A stretch of DNA of 64,000 nt from Parus major. Taxonomy: Eukaryota > Chordata > Aves > Passeriformes > Paridae. Position 1 is the first letter of the stretch; each line of letters starts with the position of its first letter. Positions 50,853 to 64,000 of the stretch are shown here, in pieces. A model generated the notes under the pieces. The model did not search any database, was not told the DNA's origin, and saw only the letters and a program-made list of their open reading frames with translations. A program made the position numbers and the translations under genes. The stretch covers positions 32,889,354 to 32,953,353 of the forward strand of contig NC_031799.1 in NCBI RefSeq assembly GCF_001522545.3, given 5' to 3'.

Positions 50853-53800
50853 GGGTGGATATGGTCTTTATAATTAAAGTATGTTAAATAATTTAATTGT
50901 TAGTAATAATAAGCAAACACATTACATATAAACCATTGTGTTTAAGGAGCAGAAATTGTTTATATTACCTGAGTAATACGTTCTTGAGGAATATATTGAG
51001 CAAAATTAATCAGACTTCTTTAAATTAACTACAGTGACAAGTTTCCAGTAGCCAATATTAAAGAGGACATCTAAAATTAATATTCATAAACTAAAATTCT
51101 TAGTGATGAGTAAATCCTACAGATGCCTTAAGTTAGAAATGTTACTTATCAGCACTCTGCATATTGGGAAACAAAGTATGAGCATGTACACAATGGTACA
51201 CATTCTTCACTAGAGTCAAAACCACAAGCTAAAATTGCATGCAGATTAAGTATCACCGTGTAACTATTGTAGTTTGCTGTCATACCATCAACTAGCCTGA
51301 CTTTGGGATTTAGTTGTAAAAGATGAAAAATATGTGATTTACCTTCAACTGTTAGTATTGGCTTACTATTAAGCCTCAAAGATCATCTGACATTTCGGTT
51401 TAACTTGCAGTGGGTTAAATATTGCTTGCTACTACATGCCTTTTGAAACAGCCTTAGTGCTATTATTATATATCATGATTAGTTGTAGTGAAAACATACA
51501 TTTTATAATAATCAATTTTAAATGTTTTGAGAGTTTCTGAGGGGGTCTTTGGTTTTGGTTGTTTCTTTGTTTTGTTTTTTTGTTTTGTTTTTTGTTTTTG
51601 TTTTTTGGCTGGTTTTTTTTTTTTTTTGTCTAATTTATTTGTTTGTTTTTAGGAATAAATAAGATGAGAAATTTGGGGACTGTACCTGTGTACTCCATAG
51701 GCACAATGAGCACTATGAACAACTTTATTAAGGAGGCTAAAACTAATTGGTTTTTTAAATTCCATTTTCTGCTAGTGAATAAAGTGATAGGAAAATATAA
51801 ACTGGGGTTAACTTTAAACATAAAAGGTTTTTTGGCCATGTTTCTTAAATAACATATTTTTTTAATATAATGTTTAAAATACTAATTAGACATAAAGCAG
51901 TTGTAAATTTTGTCATTATAACATGCTGGCATCCTTAAAGGACAGTCTAATTCAAGCTTATTGAAAGTATAAATCTTACTTCTCTTTATCTAGGCTTGAG
52001 AGACCCATCTCAGAGCAGAGCCACAACAGCACAACAGCCCAATATTCAGTGCTATGACAGAAGAAAATACTCTGTGGGAGTCATTACTGAATTCCACTAA
52101 AAAACATCTGGGTATATTATACACAAACAATTATTTTTACTTGCACGGTAATTCCAAAAAACCCCAGCAGCATGGAGCAACACATCTTTAGCTTTCACAT
52201 TACATTATCTTTCAGATGGAATAAATTGCTTCTCTGAAGCTTCTTGTATCTAAAGTAACCCCAGTGAGCTGCCCTGAAATCAACAAGAATGTTTATTTCA
52301 CTATAATCTGTGGTCTACCAGCCCCATTTATAACACCTGCAAGGTGGCAAGTCAGCAGAGTTAGGAATGGTTGTTGTTTTGGTGGATGGACTCCAGCATC
52401 CTTGCCAAGTACCCAGCAGTTCCACATGTCACATTGCTTAAAGCCTCGGCTTGAAACACTCTGCTCCCAGTGACATCTAATACTGAGGAGTGTCTCAGGG
52501 GCAGAGGTTGAACTTTATACTAGCTACAACTGTTGATTTCTCACACAATTTATTTATGACTAGGCCACTGTCCAGAAAGAGCTGGTAGGGAAGGTCTCCC
52601 ACTGACCATACTCCTCTCACAAAATTGTCTTTGTTGCTATATCATCACACACATCACAATTCCCTTTTTCTACCATTTCTCTATCCTTATGTTCTCATAA
52701 TCCTTCCACTTAGTGAATTACAAGTTATTGGTCTTCATCTCTGCAGTAATCTAGTTTTCAGGTAAATTATTACACTCTTCTGGATTTATTTCAGGTAAAT
52801 AAATATGAAGTAAAAATTGTCCTCAAATAGTGAGGTTTGAAATAGTGAGGATTTATGAACTATGCTTAACTATGCACAGAGCTGGAGTACAGAAGAAGCA
52901 AAATGAAAGAGATAAGAAAATCATTTTATGACTGAAGTCAATGTTAACCCCTTGACATTGCCAATGAAAAGGAAGGAAATTCATGAGGTATTTCCCTCTT
53001 ACATTGCTAGGTCCTTGAATGCATAGTACCAATTAGTATTGCTCAATTAGAGAGTCCTGCACACGTGCACTGGAAGTGCTTATATCATGGACTAAGGCAT
53101 GCCCAGGTCAGCAGACAAGAGACCTGAACTATCAGCAGAATTTCAAAACTCGCAGTGGCTGCAAAAGGAGCAAAAATCTTTCAAAATACAGCTGACATAG
53201 TGGGCTTTGTATCTGGTAGTGGTCAAAGCGCTGAGTTGAGCTATATTGAATTTTAGAGTAAGGTTAAGGAGTGATTTAAAACAGCACTAAAGAATTAGTC
53301 CCATGAAAAGAAAAAAAACCAGATCTGTCAAACTAACAATGGGATCTGAAACTGGAATATAAAATAGAAGTTGGAACCAAAATAAATTGATGATTTAAGT
53401 TTTCAGAAGACAAGAAACACATTTTTTTCAATGGAAGACACTCAGTCATAAGTTTAATAATTCAAATGTGTGTAATCTTCCTGCATTCATCTAGCTTTAT
53501 AGAGAAATACATCCCAAAATCTATTCAAATTTCTGCATTTTACAAACCTGTATTGTGTAGAATTATTCTGCTCACAAATGAAGATCAGTGATCTTTTTTA
53601 TGTACTGTAGCAGCTTTCTTAAGAATTAGAAGAACAGACCAGAGAAACATAGTAACTCAAGAGAAACAGGAGAGAATTATTTTTATAGTTGAGATTTAAG
53701 ACAAAATACAAAAATGAGATCTGGAGCTCTCTGTATGTACTGGTTGCATTGTTTTTTAATACATCTTGGGTATGATGCAGTTTAGTGCACAGATTAAGGT

Positions 53801-56800
53801 AGAAATAAACAAGTGAAACATAATTTGAAGGTGGCTTAAATATTCAAAAAGCTTAAATGCATCACCCATTAGACATTCTAATGGTCACTGTAATATGTTC
53901 ATTATATTAAGAACAATTTAAGAAGACAGATGCAATTACTTGATCTGGGTTTGTTGTTTTTTATTTTCTCCCAGATACGTGATCTTTAGTGCTAAGAATC
54001 TCTGTTCCATGTCACATCTAAGAGATGTTGACTTTTCAACTCTTTGAGGCTGGACCACTAGCATCAGTTCCTGCAGAACCTAAACATCTCCCTCCAAATA
54101 CCAAATGGCCAGTGATAGCCTGAATGCAGCCTTAAGTGATAAGTATTTCTTGTCAGAAGATCTGAGAAGGTGCTGCTCCAAACTTGTTTTACTACTGCTT
54201 TCAAGGCAATTTTGGACTGTCTCATAGGCATTCACTGTCTTGTGGCATCTTGGTTTATCTCCTTAGCTGTCACATGAAATTTACATATAAGTGCAAAATT
54301 TATTCAGGTTAGCTCCATTTTAATGCCAAGAGTGAGTAAACATCTTTACTGATTTCTGTAATCATTGGGAAAGAGTAGTCTTTTTATGATCTCTTGTCAT
54401 TTAATAGTAAATGGTATGCACCATGTCCCAGGTCAGTGGAGACTTAACATTACACATGCAGTTAAAATTAAACTGAGCATTTTAAATGTAGTATAAAATG
54501 CATGTTGAGTCCCTTTTAATCTTGGTACTCTAGATTTGTATTTCTCAGCACTCGCTAGAGAAAGTAAGCTAAAAATATTCTTGAAATCATTTCTGCAAGT
54601 AAAAGTTTGTACTCGTAAGAAACAGGTATGCCATTGATTATGCAATCTTTCAGCAGATCAGTGAACAGTTTTAAACTTAATATTTGATGTTAACAACATT
54701 AGATCCATCAGTTTAGCCAAATTTTAAATGTTCTAAATGAATGAAAATGAAAATAGGTCTAATCAATGCTGTCACTGAACTAAAGTTGACTACTGCCAGG
54801 TAGGTAAAAGGAGAGTGACTTTACAGACTTTTTGTCAGTGATGATATTACAGCTGGTGCTACAAGGGCAAGTTTTCAACAAAGTAAGAGAAACATGACTC
54901 TCTTAACAAAACCAGCTGGCACTGGTTTTTGCACACAGGCACTGGCTTGTGTTTGAAAGAGCAGCTTTTCTTAGTATGGGCTGTGTACAGAGTTTGAGAC
55001 ACAAATGCTTAGCATTTCTCTTCCCATTCTCTTTGCTTGTAAAAGGAGAAACTTCTGCATAAGTGCCTGTAGGGCAACAGGGAAGCAAGAAAGGGAAGCG
55101 TTGCCTTGTGGTACTCTCCATGCATCTGGGAACTGTTCCAGCACAGCCCAGGTAATGAAAGTCCATTAAGCTTGTCCTCTCTCCCCAAACATGTAGAGCA
55201 AATGATTGACAACCCTTGCTGAACTAAAGATTTTTGAGTCATCTTGCTGGCATAGAGCAAGAGAAGAATAACCTAAAACCTGAAAGTACATGTTCAGATC
55301 TACTGCAGGATGTCTTGAGATGAGAGCTGTAGCTCTTTCTTGAAGTTTTTTCACCTTTTGTAATGCACACTCCTGTCATTTCTTTAGGAAGAACAGGCCT
55401 GGAAATCAGTGTGGTGATTTATTTCAGAACAGTGTGGCTGATTTCCATGCATCTACTGAACACAGCTGGACAGCCTATGATGGTATGATTTTTCATTTTT
55501 TTCCAGCAATAAGTTTATTGTCAGACCTTTTTGAAAAAAAACAATGAATGAACAGAATACCATGTTAAGCTGCAATTTTTCATGACGGGGGAAAAGGGTG
55601 GCTGTGTGCTGAGATTTTGTTTAAGCTCAAGTGAAAGACTAGAAATTCCTCCTGGCAAAAAGGCCAGATTGCTAATCCACTCTTTTTTGGACAATTTTTT
55701 TTTTTTTTTTTGTCCTTTAAGGGGACATTCTCATTCCTCAAACACAGCAAGAACTTGCAGGGTCAAGCAGCAGCAGCAGTGATGTTCAGGCACAAAGGGC
55801 TGCGCCTCTCATTACTCATAGATGCCCTACATGTGTATCAGGGATCTATGTGGCCTTTGCTAGCATGAGCACTGATGTTTCATGCTTTCCATGGAAATTT
55901 TCTTTATCCTTTGCATGCAGGCTATTTGCTTTATTGTATCAAAATACAGATGCACCAATGAAAAAAGGTTTGGGACAGGCAAAATGCATAGTCTGGCAGA
56001 TGCTGCACCTTGCTGGGGGGACATTTTGGGTGGGAATGCTAGGTGTGGGAAGTCAGCTTGGAATGGACACATGCAGGGTTGAAAGTCACTTGGGCCAATA
56101 GAGGAGCTGATAGAGTAAATAAAGGATTTGTAGTTTAGGTGCCTTTAGAATAGATCTAGCTCAATTCTGTGGCCTGTGTGGACTTTCCTGCAAACTTTAA
56201 GAGCCAAACCTATTTCTGCAAAGTTGTTCCGTCTGTGAGTAATTTCTGTCCCTTCTAAAGGGCCCAGGAACTATGTTTTGTTTTATTTAATCTGTGGCTT
56301 AGCTAGTCAAAGATTTCAAAATGGATGATTCAGTTGTGGGATTTACCTGAATTGCCAGGGGTTTGTATGGTGCTTAACTCCTGCCAATCTAGTCAGTATT
56401 CAGTTTTATCCCAGCCTGATGTTTTATTTTGGGGGAGTGACAGCGAAAAATCTGGCTGCTTCGAAACAAAGGACTTTGCTGGCAACAGAAACTGGAAGTG
56501 AAATTATTTACTGGATTTGTTTTCTCATCAGTCACATTCTGTCTGTAATTCGGTTGGACTGGTGACTAATACATTTTAAAAAAACAAAAATTAAGTATGC
56601 AGACATGGTACACTCATTTTATGTAGGCATACTAAATTCAGATTCTATAGAGTTAATTTGCTGAAACTTGGAATAGAAATTAATGCTTTCTTTTGATAAA
56701 TTAACATACTTAAAAGCCAAACAGTATGTGTCTGCTCTTTGGCAAACTTTGATTTCCCACAAATAAACAGAGCACATGTGCCTTGAGTTTCAGAGGGGAC

Positions 56801-58100
56801 TGAAAGACACAAACATGAGAAAGGAACTGCAGGGAGAGAGGTGATGACCAAGGTGCTTCTGCTTTCGAGGTCTATTAATGTATATATGAACGTATATGAA
56901 TGTATATATTCTTCTATGTATGAAGAATGAAACAGAGACGTAAGAAGGAAATAGAAAACAGAATTTTCCCATAGAAAATTAGCTGGAGCTGCCAAGTGGT
57001 GTCACACAGCTGGTGCTGGGACAGCCCTGTCAGACTTTGCCTCAGGGGCAGTCCTGAGGGCCCGTGGGCAGGTGAGCTGCCCGCGGGTGCAGGTCCTGCA
57101 GAGGGGAGGCATGAGACAGGGACCAGCCCTGCTTCCTTGCTGCTCCTCACAGGTGTCCTGGCCCAGGGATGCTGCATGATATATTGGAGGCCCCCACAGG
57201 CAGAGGGAACCAGCTCTCTGCATTCTTCAGGCTGCTGTGAATTCCCAGAGGAAGGCTGCATGTTTGCAAACACCAGCAACCACAGATTGCTGCAGGTCCC
57301 AAAGCTTTGGAAGGACGCATGCTTTTCTTCACAATAGTTCAACCATTACAGCAGACCTCCGTGAGATCCCCAGATTTTCCTAAAGCTTCAGCTCCAATAG
57401 CATACCTGTTTTTCCTAAAGATATTATTAACTTTAACACTTTATTATACACACTGTCAAATACAATTGGGTTTTTTAATTCTTTACATGTAGTCTCTGGG
57501 TATCTCATCCAGTTGCTGGGAATTTCAGGATGTAGTAATTTAGTCTTTTCCTATAGCAGTTGATATCCTGAGTTATGTTGATGTGCATGTTGCCAAATTT
57601 GGACTCTCCCATGTGCTATAGCTTGTCTCTTCCCCTTTTTCTAAAGATAAAAGGTATCAGCTATTCTTTCAGTAAATCTGTATGACACCCCTATGATTTC
57701 CAATCATTAGTTTCCATCATAAGTTTATAAATATGTGGCATATCCCATAATTTCAAATTGTTTTTTCTTGGATGCAGCTTTGCCCATTTCATCATAATTC
57801 TTCTAATGGTAAGGTTCCAGACCTCAGTTTAACCACATATTTCCATTTTCAAATTTATGTTACCAAGAACCTCTGTAGTGGCACGCTCTGATTTAGTCAT
57901 GTTTTCTTTAACAGTTCTACCTTCAAACTCTCATGTCAAATGCCATTTGGGTTGGCTGATTTATTATTCCTATATGACTTTCCACCAGCTTTTTGAACCA
58001 GTTTCAACAGGGCCTGTTAATTAGGAAATCTGTCTTCCCAGCAATTACTTAAACTGGTGACAATTATACACAATATCCCACTGTCAGACATGGTCAGTTG
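50853..58100. other. Intergenic DNA without a recognised gene
   Basis: AT-rich with a T/G-rich tract at 51547-51650 and a poly-T run near 55690-55710. A locally GC-richer patch at 56990-57320 has overlapping open frames on both strands but few CpGs and no motif that I recognise. Confidence 0.5.
51547..51650. repeat. T/G-rich low-complexity tract, TTTTG-like units
   Basis: Repeated TTTTG, TTTG and long T runs over about 100 bases, ending in TTTGTTTGTTTTTAGG. Confidence 0.9.
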
Positions 58101-58166
58101 TATAGTGTCTGGCAAGAAAAACTTTGGCAAACAATCATGTAGTGGTCTGTGACCTATTTTCCCACA
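58101..58166 (+). repeat. Direct repeat, copy A
   Basis: Shares about 66 bases, gap-free and roughly four in five identical, with copy B 656 bases downstream. Shared cores include AGTGTCTGG, ATCATGTAG and CTATTTT. I do not recognise the family; an old DNA transposon or a local duplication are both possible. Confidence 0.75.
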
Positions 58167-58756
58167 AAGTTGTTTCTGAGGTGTTAGAATAACAAAATTC
58201 CCTGTCAAAAATATAAAAGTTTTGTAAAGGGACCAAATTTTTCCTGATATGCAATGTAAGCATTTTTGGGGATGGCTCGTCCAGAACCTCTGATACACAG
58301 GAAAAATATGAACTTTTTAAATTAAAAATAGAGTTATGAATGAGACTTTCCATTTTAGTTGTAATTGTGCAATATCATCTGCATGGCAATTCTTGTTTTC
58401 ACAAAATAAAATTGTCATTCTGTGAGAATTAAAAAAAAAAGAAAAGACTATTTACTGAGTTAGAAGAGCAGAAAGTTTATGATTTCTATACATAGCGAAT
58501 GAGAGTGCATTGCTTTTTCTAGCATACAGGAAGCAACTGAGAAAGGTTGCTTAAGTAATAATTTCAGATGCAATGTACAACACAGAATGCATTTTCAGCT
58601 CCTGATTATAAAGGTGATTATTGCTTTGGCTCTCAAAAATATTATTTCCCCTACACACACACGTATCTTTGATGCTTATGTGGTCTTCGGGTTTCATTAT
58701 GGAGAAATCAAACTTGACACCTACATGAGAACCACAGACAGCAGGAGGATGCATTG

Positions 58757-58822
58757 TAGAGTGTCTGGTAAGAAAGACTTTGTTAAACCATCATGTAGCA
58801 GTCTAAGATCTATTTTACACGT
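58757..58822 (+). repeat. Direct repeat, copy B
   Basis: Partner of copy A, same strand, aligned without gaps at a constant offset of 656 bases. The similarity fades quickly on both sides. Confidence 0.75.
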
Positions 58823-61800
58823 ATGCAATAATGCTGGTTTTTTTATCTTCATGTTTTCACACAGTTGCATACTCTTACATTATAAAGTATGAATTTTCTG
58901 ATCAGATTAAAAATGTGAACCTTTGTGGAATGACACTGATAACATCATACATTCTCATTTAGTGAGATACATGATGCTTTAAATTGCTGCTCTGTCTCTT
59001 GAAGTAAAAAGAACATGGGAGCTCATTCCATACTGTTAAGAAAATGTAATTAGCACAGATCATGAAAGGTATCTTCTCTTGCTCCCAGTGATACTTCCTT
59101 AAGAACTGAACTCCTTATTATTCACTTCCATCTTTTAAGAGGGTTTTCCTTCACTTGGATACCCAAGCAAGACCAAAACTTAACTGATAGAGAAGGTAAG
59201 GGTCAAACCTTGGTGGCAGAATGGTTCTCAGACTGCTATTAAGAAATAACATCACCTATAGGATAATACCCTGCACCAGTGAAGTAAAATGGCCAAGGAT
59301 CATCCCAAAGGCAAAAAATCCTGAAATCTACGGGTGTCATTGCTAGTATGGATAGTAGTTCTGCACCCAGGATAAAAATACTATGTTTTCTCCTCAGTTG
59401 TTCTTGTTTTGCACTTCAGTAGAGTTATTCCAGGTTTATACTGAGCTGGTCAGACTGACCTTGCTAATTACTTTAGCCACAGCATGACCTCCACCTAGAG
59501 CAGGCTGAAATCTGGGACAGCAGCCAAGCAGCCTGTCTGTGCAAAAATAACATTTTCAGAACTCTCTCCCTGCTGATCTTTTCACTGCATGCTACCTGTG
59601 ATATTTTATATAATCCTAATCATTGACAGTTATATTATTTTGCATTTCTTAGAATCTGAATAATGAAAACACCTTGACCAAATAATTTTGCTCTTTTTAC
59701 TTTTGCTTTACTTTTATTCTCACATCAAAATCATATTCTTTAATATAAAATTTTCCATGTCAAGATTGAAAAAACTGTGAAAGAATGGTTTTACTGAACG
59801 TACTGAGGGGGGAGCCCACAAAAATGTATTATTAGTTTAAATTTTTTGGCAATCCTTGTGCTCGACTTTGTCACAAATGAAGTCTGAGGCATATCTTTTG
59901 GATAAGATAGACCTGCTTTTTTCTGTGATTATATATAATGTAGATGTTGAACCAATATGAAATGAAAACACAGTTCTGTACAGTTAGCACTTGCATGTGT
60001 TTAAAGAAGGAAAAAGCATTTAAAATGCAAACTTGGAAATAAAATATGTGAAAATTTAACCTTATTAAATGTATCCCTTGACAATTTCCTTTAATTCATT
60101 TAAATTTGTTTTAATTCTATTGCTGTAGTGAGCTGAAAATGCATTGAGATGAATGAGAAAATGACCCGTTCTGAAATCTTTAATCATGAATTCCATGTGT
60201 ACAGTAACAACTAGATCTGACTCCAGGAAATAATAAATTTGGTTTCAAAACTATGCCAGGCACAAATGACAAAACAACCAAATGTCTTATGTCTATTGAT
60301 ATATAGAAGCTATGGCCATTGCAAGACACTGTTGTGATTTTTTCAAAAGAACAGTAGAAGAGTTCATCTGCAGAGGTTATTCTCCCGATCAGATGAGCTC
60401 TAATCCTATTTTAATCTCAGTGGGCTATATTAAACAAAAGCAGAAGGTCTGGATGTTAGAACAGATTAGCCTTGACCTCACTGAGATCAGACTTAATGAG
60501 GAATCAGGTGTACATAAATTGCCATCAACCAGATCTCTTAATGATGCATTGTGGGTAGCGATAGAGGGGCAAAGTGAAACTTCCTTGGACAACAAAGCAA
60601 GTGAGAAAATTCAGAAACCACTGCACTGAGAAATTGTGCTTAAAGGCATGCACTTTACAGTAAGATGCCCTCTCTCTATCAAATATTTTACTGTTCCTTA
60701 GGGATGAAAGTTTACTTCCTGTGGGTATTAAGAAGGGATAAGGACAAAAAGCTCAGCTGGGAGCTGCAAAGGACAAAGTGTTTAGAGTGTATAAAATTTT
60801 ACTATACCATCAGTAAACACATTAAACTGTATAAGGGACAATATTTTAAAAAACTTAGTAGATTCACCATGATTTTCAGCAGAAACTCTCTCAAGCAGCC
60901 ACTCATCATCAGATTGTCATTTATATTTTTATTGCTGCAAAACCTGTTACATGTGACTATGGATAATCTTCAGTTCAATACCCTGCTATGTCACCTAATT
61001 TTGCATATGGCAGTATATGAAAAGGACAGTGCTTAAAAGCTTATTAAAAGTCCACTCAGAGAACACTATGAGATTTTATTCATCTGACAAACCTGAAAAT
61101 TGTGTTAGTTTAAAAAAAAAAACGACAATTTTTAAAACCACTGTTAAATAAAAACACGAGGTTTTCATTTCATTTGCATGGTGTACAATTGTCCTCCATT
61201 TTTACCAGTTTGCAACCAAGTTTTTAATTATTCTCTTGTTCAAAATTGTGATATTAATGGGGGTTTTTTTAGGCATTGGTCATGTTGCAGTAAATCCCAT
61301 CCAAAACCTTATCCACATAAAGCAAAGCACTGAACTGGTCTCTCAGAGCTGTCTTCAGTTGTCTTCTGTGTCACATATACTGGGTAATTCAGCAGAAATG
61401 GGAATCATGCATTCTCTCTGGTCCACTTCAGCTTTCCTCTGCCAGATGATCTGCTGTTGTGCAAATGTGACCTTAATCATCATATAACTTCAGGCTGGAT
61501 CTGCATTTTCCTCTTTTTTTTTTTTTTTGTTTCTCAATACAGGTACTACTTATACTATTTTCTAGTTGCATAGTATAAACCTCAAAAAGCATGTTTTGTA
61601 AATAAATAATAGATACCTTCAAAATTCTATTTATTAAATACTCTGTAATTTGGACTATAGTTTCCCTTTCCATATTTTTATTTGAATTCTCTGGTTCCAT
61701 GTTCAACATCATTGCCTTTTTAAAAAATATTAATTTTATTTTGAAACATATATAGAATCACATTATTCTTCAATTCAGCCTTACAGAGAGATACACACCA

Positions 61801-64000
61801 TGTCTCTTTTGTTGTCATTGTTGTTGTTTTCTTTCTAAATATAACTGGTGACTAAAAAATTTAATTTCCTTTGAAAGTTCAAACTTAGTTCAAATTTTGG
61901 CAATACTGATTTTATTACTAGCTGCATAGATATAAATTCCATGGTAGGCAAATTCTTTTTTCTTGTTTTCCTTTCTGTTTCCTTTCCCCTCCCCTTTTTT
62001 CTTTTTTTTTTTCCCTTTTCTTTGCATGTTCTGTTACACTTACAGAATTTTCCATACATTTATCTCTTCAGTTAGGTCTTGTCACTTTCCTGAAAGATTA
62101 GGTACAGAAAATATTAGGTATAGAAAATTCCAGGCCTGCTATGTGTTCAAGTCCTTTAGTGCTACTAATTTGACTAATAAATCACTTCCCCTTGTTTTAA
62201 TGAGTATGTCTTGGTACATGCAAATTTACTAACTAGTTTACAGTATTAATAGCTTTGAGAAACGTATTACTGTTGAAAAAGCAACACAGAGATAGTATTA
62301 CTAAATTGACTGGAAGAATAAAATAGTTTTGATATCTCTAAACAAGAATATGGTTTCTCATTTGCCTCATCAGGCTAGTACATTACAATAATTTTCTTAC
62401 CCTCCTATCACTGAAGAGAGTCACCCAAGACAGTATTTTTTCATTTCATCTACCTGTCTGCTCTCATGCTTGTCTGATCTCTTTTTCAACAAGCTGCAGC
62501 CACACTGCTTTTCAATTTTATGCCAGAGAGCTCCTGCTTAACTGCTAGCAGCTGTCCCAGCCTCAGCAAGTCTGCTCTGGAGTGGTGGGGTGTAAACTGC
62601 AGTTTACAATTACTATCCAAAGATCTAGTTCTTCTCTGACCCTTTCAGAAGCTTGGAGCTTAAAGCAGCTGTTTGTTATTCCAGATGCCCTCTTCAGAAT
62701 GGTATTTCGTCACCAACAGCTGTGTTTTTTCACACTGAGCTGTGCCTTGGATACTCAGCCTTGTGCCTACCCTGAGGGGTGCTGCTTCTTCAAGGGTGAG
62801 CAGCAGAAGCCCACTGCTGTGCAAGCAACAACTGTGGTGAGAGAGCTCTGCTGACTCTGTCTGTCAGCACTGCAGTGGGCAGAGAGCTTTGCAGGTTAGA
62901 GTCCCCTGGGTCAATGACTGCAGAGCAAAAATGAGGAAGAAGAGCAGCAACACAGAAATATTGCTCTGTTCCCTCCAGAGAATTAGAAATATGTAAAACA
63001 ATCAATAAAATGCCTAGTAGTGGCTGGATTCTTATTGCTCCCTGTGAAGGTAAGTTCTTACTGTATTCTGGTATTTTATTTTGATGATGATTGTCAAGTT
63101 AGTAAGACAAATATTCCCAAGGAATTCAAGACAGAAAGAAAAGTGTGAGACAGAGGTAGAGAAATGACTTAACACTTTTTTTTAAATATTTTTATTTTTA
63201 ATAGGCTTCTGGTCCATACCAGGTAATTTTTATTATTGTTTTTTGCTGTTGTTGGCTCTTTATTTCTAACTACAAACACATAGGAAGAAAGCTGCATCCT
63301 CCCAGTTATGAAATATGAACAGACTTCTTTACAATCCACATCTGCTGCTCTGCTGTCTTTTGATCAGTGGCTGGAGTCCATCTGCAACAAGACACATGCA
63401 GCAGAGAAGTCTCTAGTCAATCTCTTCTTCTCAAATAGCACTGGAAATAAACATTGAAATCTGGTTTCTTGCCAGCTTGATTCAGAAAATAGTAGAAAAG
63501 TTACAGCAGGCATTCAGCTATAGAGTGGGGTCAGAACAAAGGTTCTAAACCAGGAAAAGTAGTGGCAATCACAGAGGTTTTGTATAGGAAAGTTCTCATT
63601 AGTACCCAGAACACTTGGGGGTCATGATTTCTTTTGTCGCACAGGTGTCACAAAAAGTGTATAAATATACATACACACAAGTAAGAAGAAAGTACTTTTT
63701 TCCCTCAGATTAGCTTCAGGAAACACAAAGTTATTTCCTAAATCAAGACATCAAAAGTAGCTGAGTTATGGTAATTTGGTACTCATAATCCACTGCAGAG
63801 GTAAGGGGGAAAATGCCTCCCACTGGGCTAGAATGCTTTACTGTGCATTTTCTTCTAATAAACAGCATGTAGTTGTGGCAGTTCAGTGTGTGCATAGCTA
63901 GTCTTCTTCACTTGGAGATAAAACTGCTCCCACTGGCATCTCTCAGAGAGGCATATGCCCCTTCTTCTCCAAATACCAAGCAGAGGTCTCAAGACATCTC
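58823..64000. other. Intergenic DNA without a recognised gene
   Basis: AT-rich. It contains a 105-residue ORF at 60312-60629 and a 123-residue ORF at 60665-61036 with no family motif that I recognise, and a pyrimidine tract at 61953-62024. No splice-framed gene structure is evident to the right edge. Confidence 0.5.
61953..62024. repeat. Polypyrimidine tract
   Basis: About 70 bases of nearly pure C/T with two G interruptions in the first half, then CCTTTCCCCTCCCC and a long T run. It explains the lysine/arginine-rich antisense ORF at 61835-62059. Confidence 0.9.

Noticed and set aside
61835..62059. Lysine/arginine-rich ORF resembling a nuclear-localisation peptide
   Set aside because: It is the reverse translation of a polypyrimidine tract.
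1..64000. tRNA, rRNA, CRISPR, bacterial operon or phage-like system
   Set aside because: No cloverleaf with A/B boxes, rRNA core, regularly spaced repeats or compact co-directional ORFs was seen. The DNA is typical of a vertebrate intron and intergenic region.

Overview
The window is vertebrate nuclear DNA, most likely from a bird. It is AT-rich and almost gene-free. Its recognisable repeats are CR1 LINE 3' fragments and bird-type endogenous-retrovirus LTR remnants, with no Alu, B1/B2 or L1 sequence that I can see. There are no bacterial operons, CRISPR arrays or phage genes. The one confident gene is the 5' end of SLC24A2 (NCKX2, the K+-dependent Na+/Ca2+ exchanger) on the minus strand. From the known synteny between human 9p and the avian Z chromosome, this is probably Z-linked DNA; that is an inference, not something seen directly.

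Layout. (1) Positions 1-43293 are the 5' part of a very long SLC24A2 intron, running off the left edge. It holds five clear CR1 fragments (1-310 minus, 17330-17597 plus, 19133-19616 minus, 25195-25585 plus, 30835-31475 plus), a weak sixth (about 39555-39640), simple repeats, a few local duplications, and a striking perfect foldback at 37451-37494. (2) Positions 43294-44368 are the first coding exon: 311 codons plus 142 bases of 5' UTR with two short uORFs. (3) About 44369-46216 is a predicted 5'-UTR intron leading up to a CpG island at 45692-46555, the likely promoter. (4) 46556-64000 is upstream intergenic DNA. It contains an LTR cluster (49332-50852) made of one solo LTR, an LTR fragment in the opposite orientation and a piece that looks like another LTR family. 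It also holds a diverged direct-repeat pair at about 58.1 and 58.8 kb, and several T-rich tracts.

The exon encodes the N-terminal hydrophobic segment, the glycosylated extracellular loop, and the whole first (alpha-1) exchanger half up to the start of the large cytoplasmic loop. The second half (alpha-2) must be encoded beyond the left edge. I found no other convincing protein-coding gene. The remaining ORFs are short and unrecognised, antisense to repeats, or antisense to the exon. I did not find a new biological system; the most unusual items are the 20-bp-arm palindrome, the LTR mosaic and the uORF arrangement.
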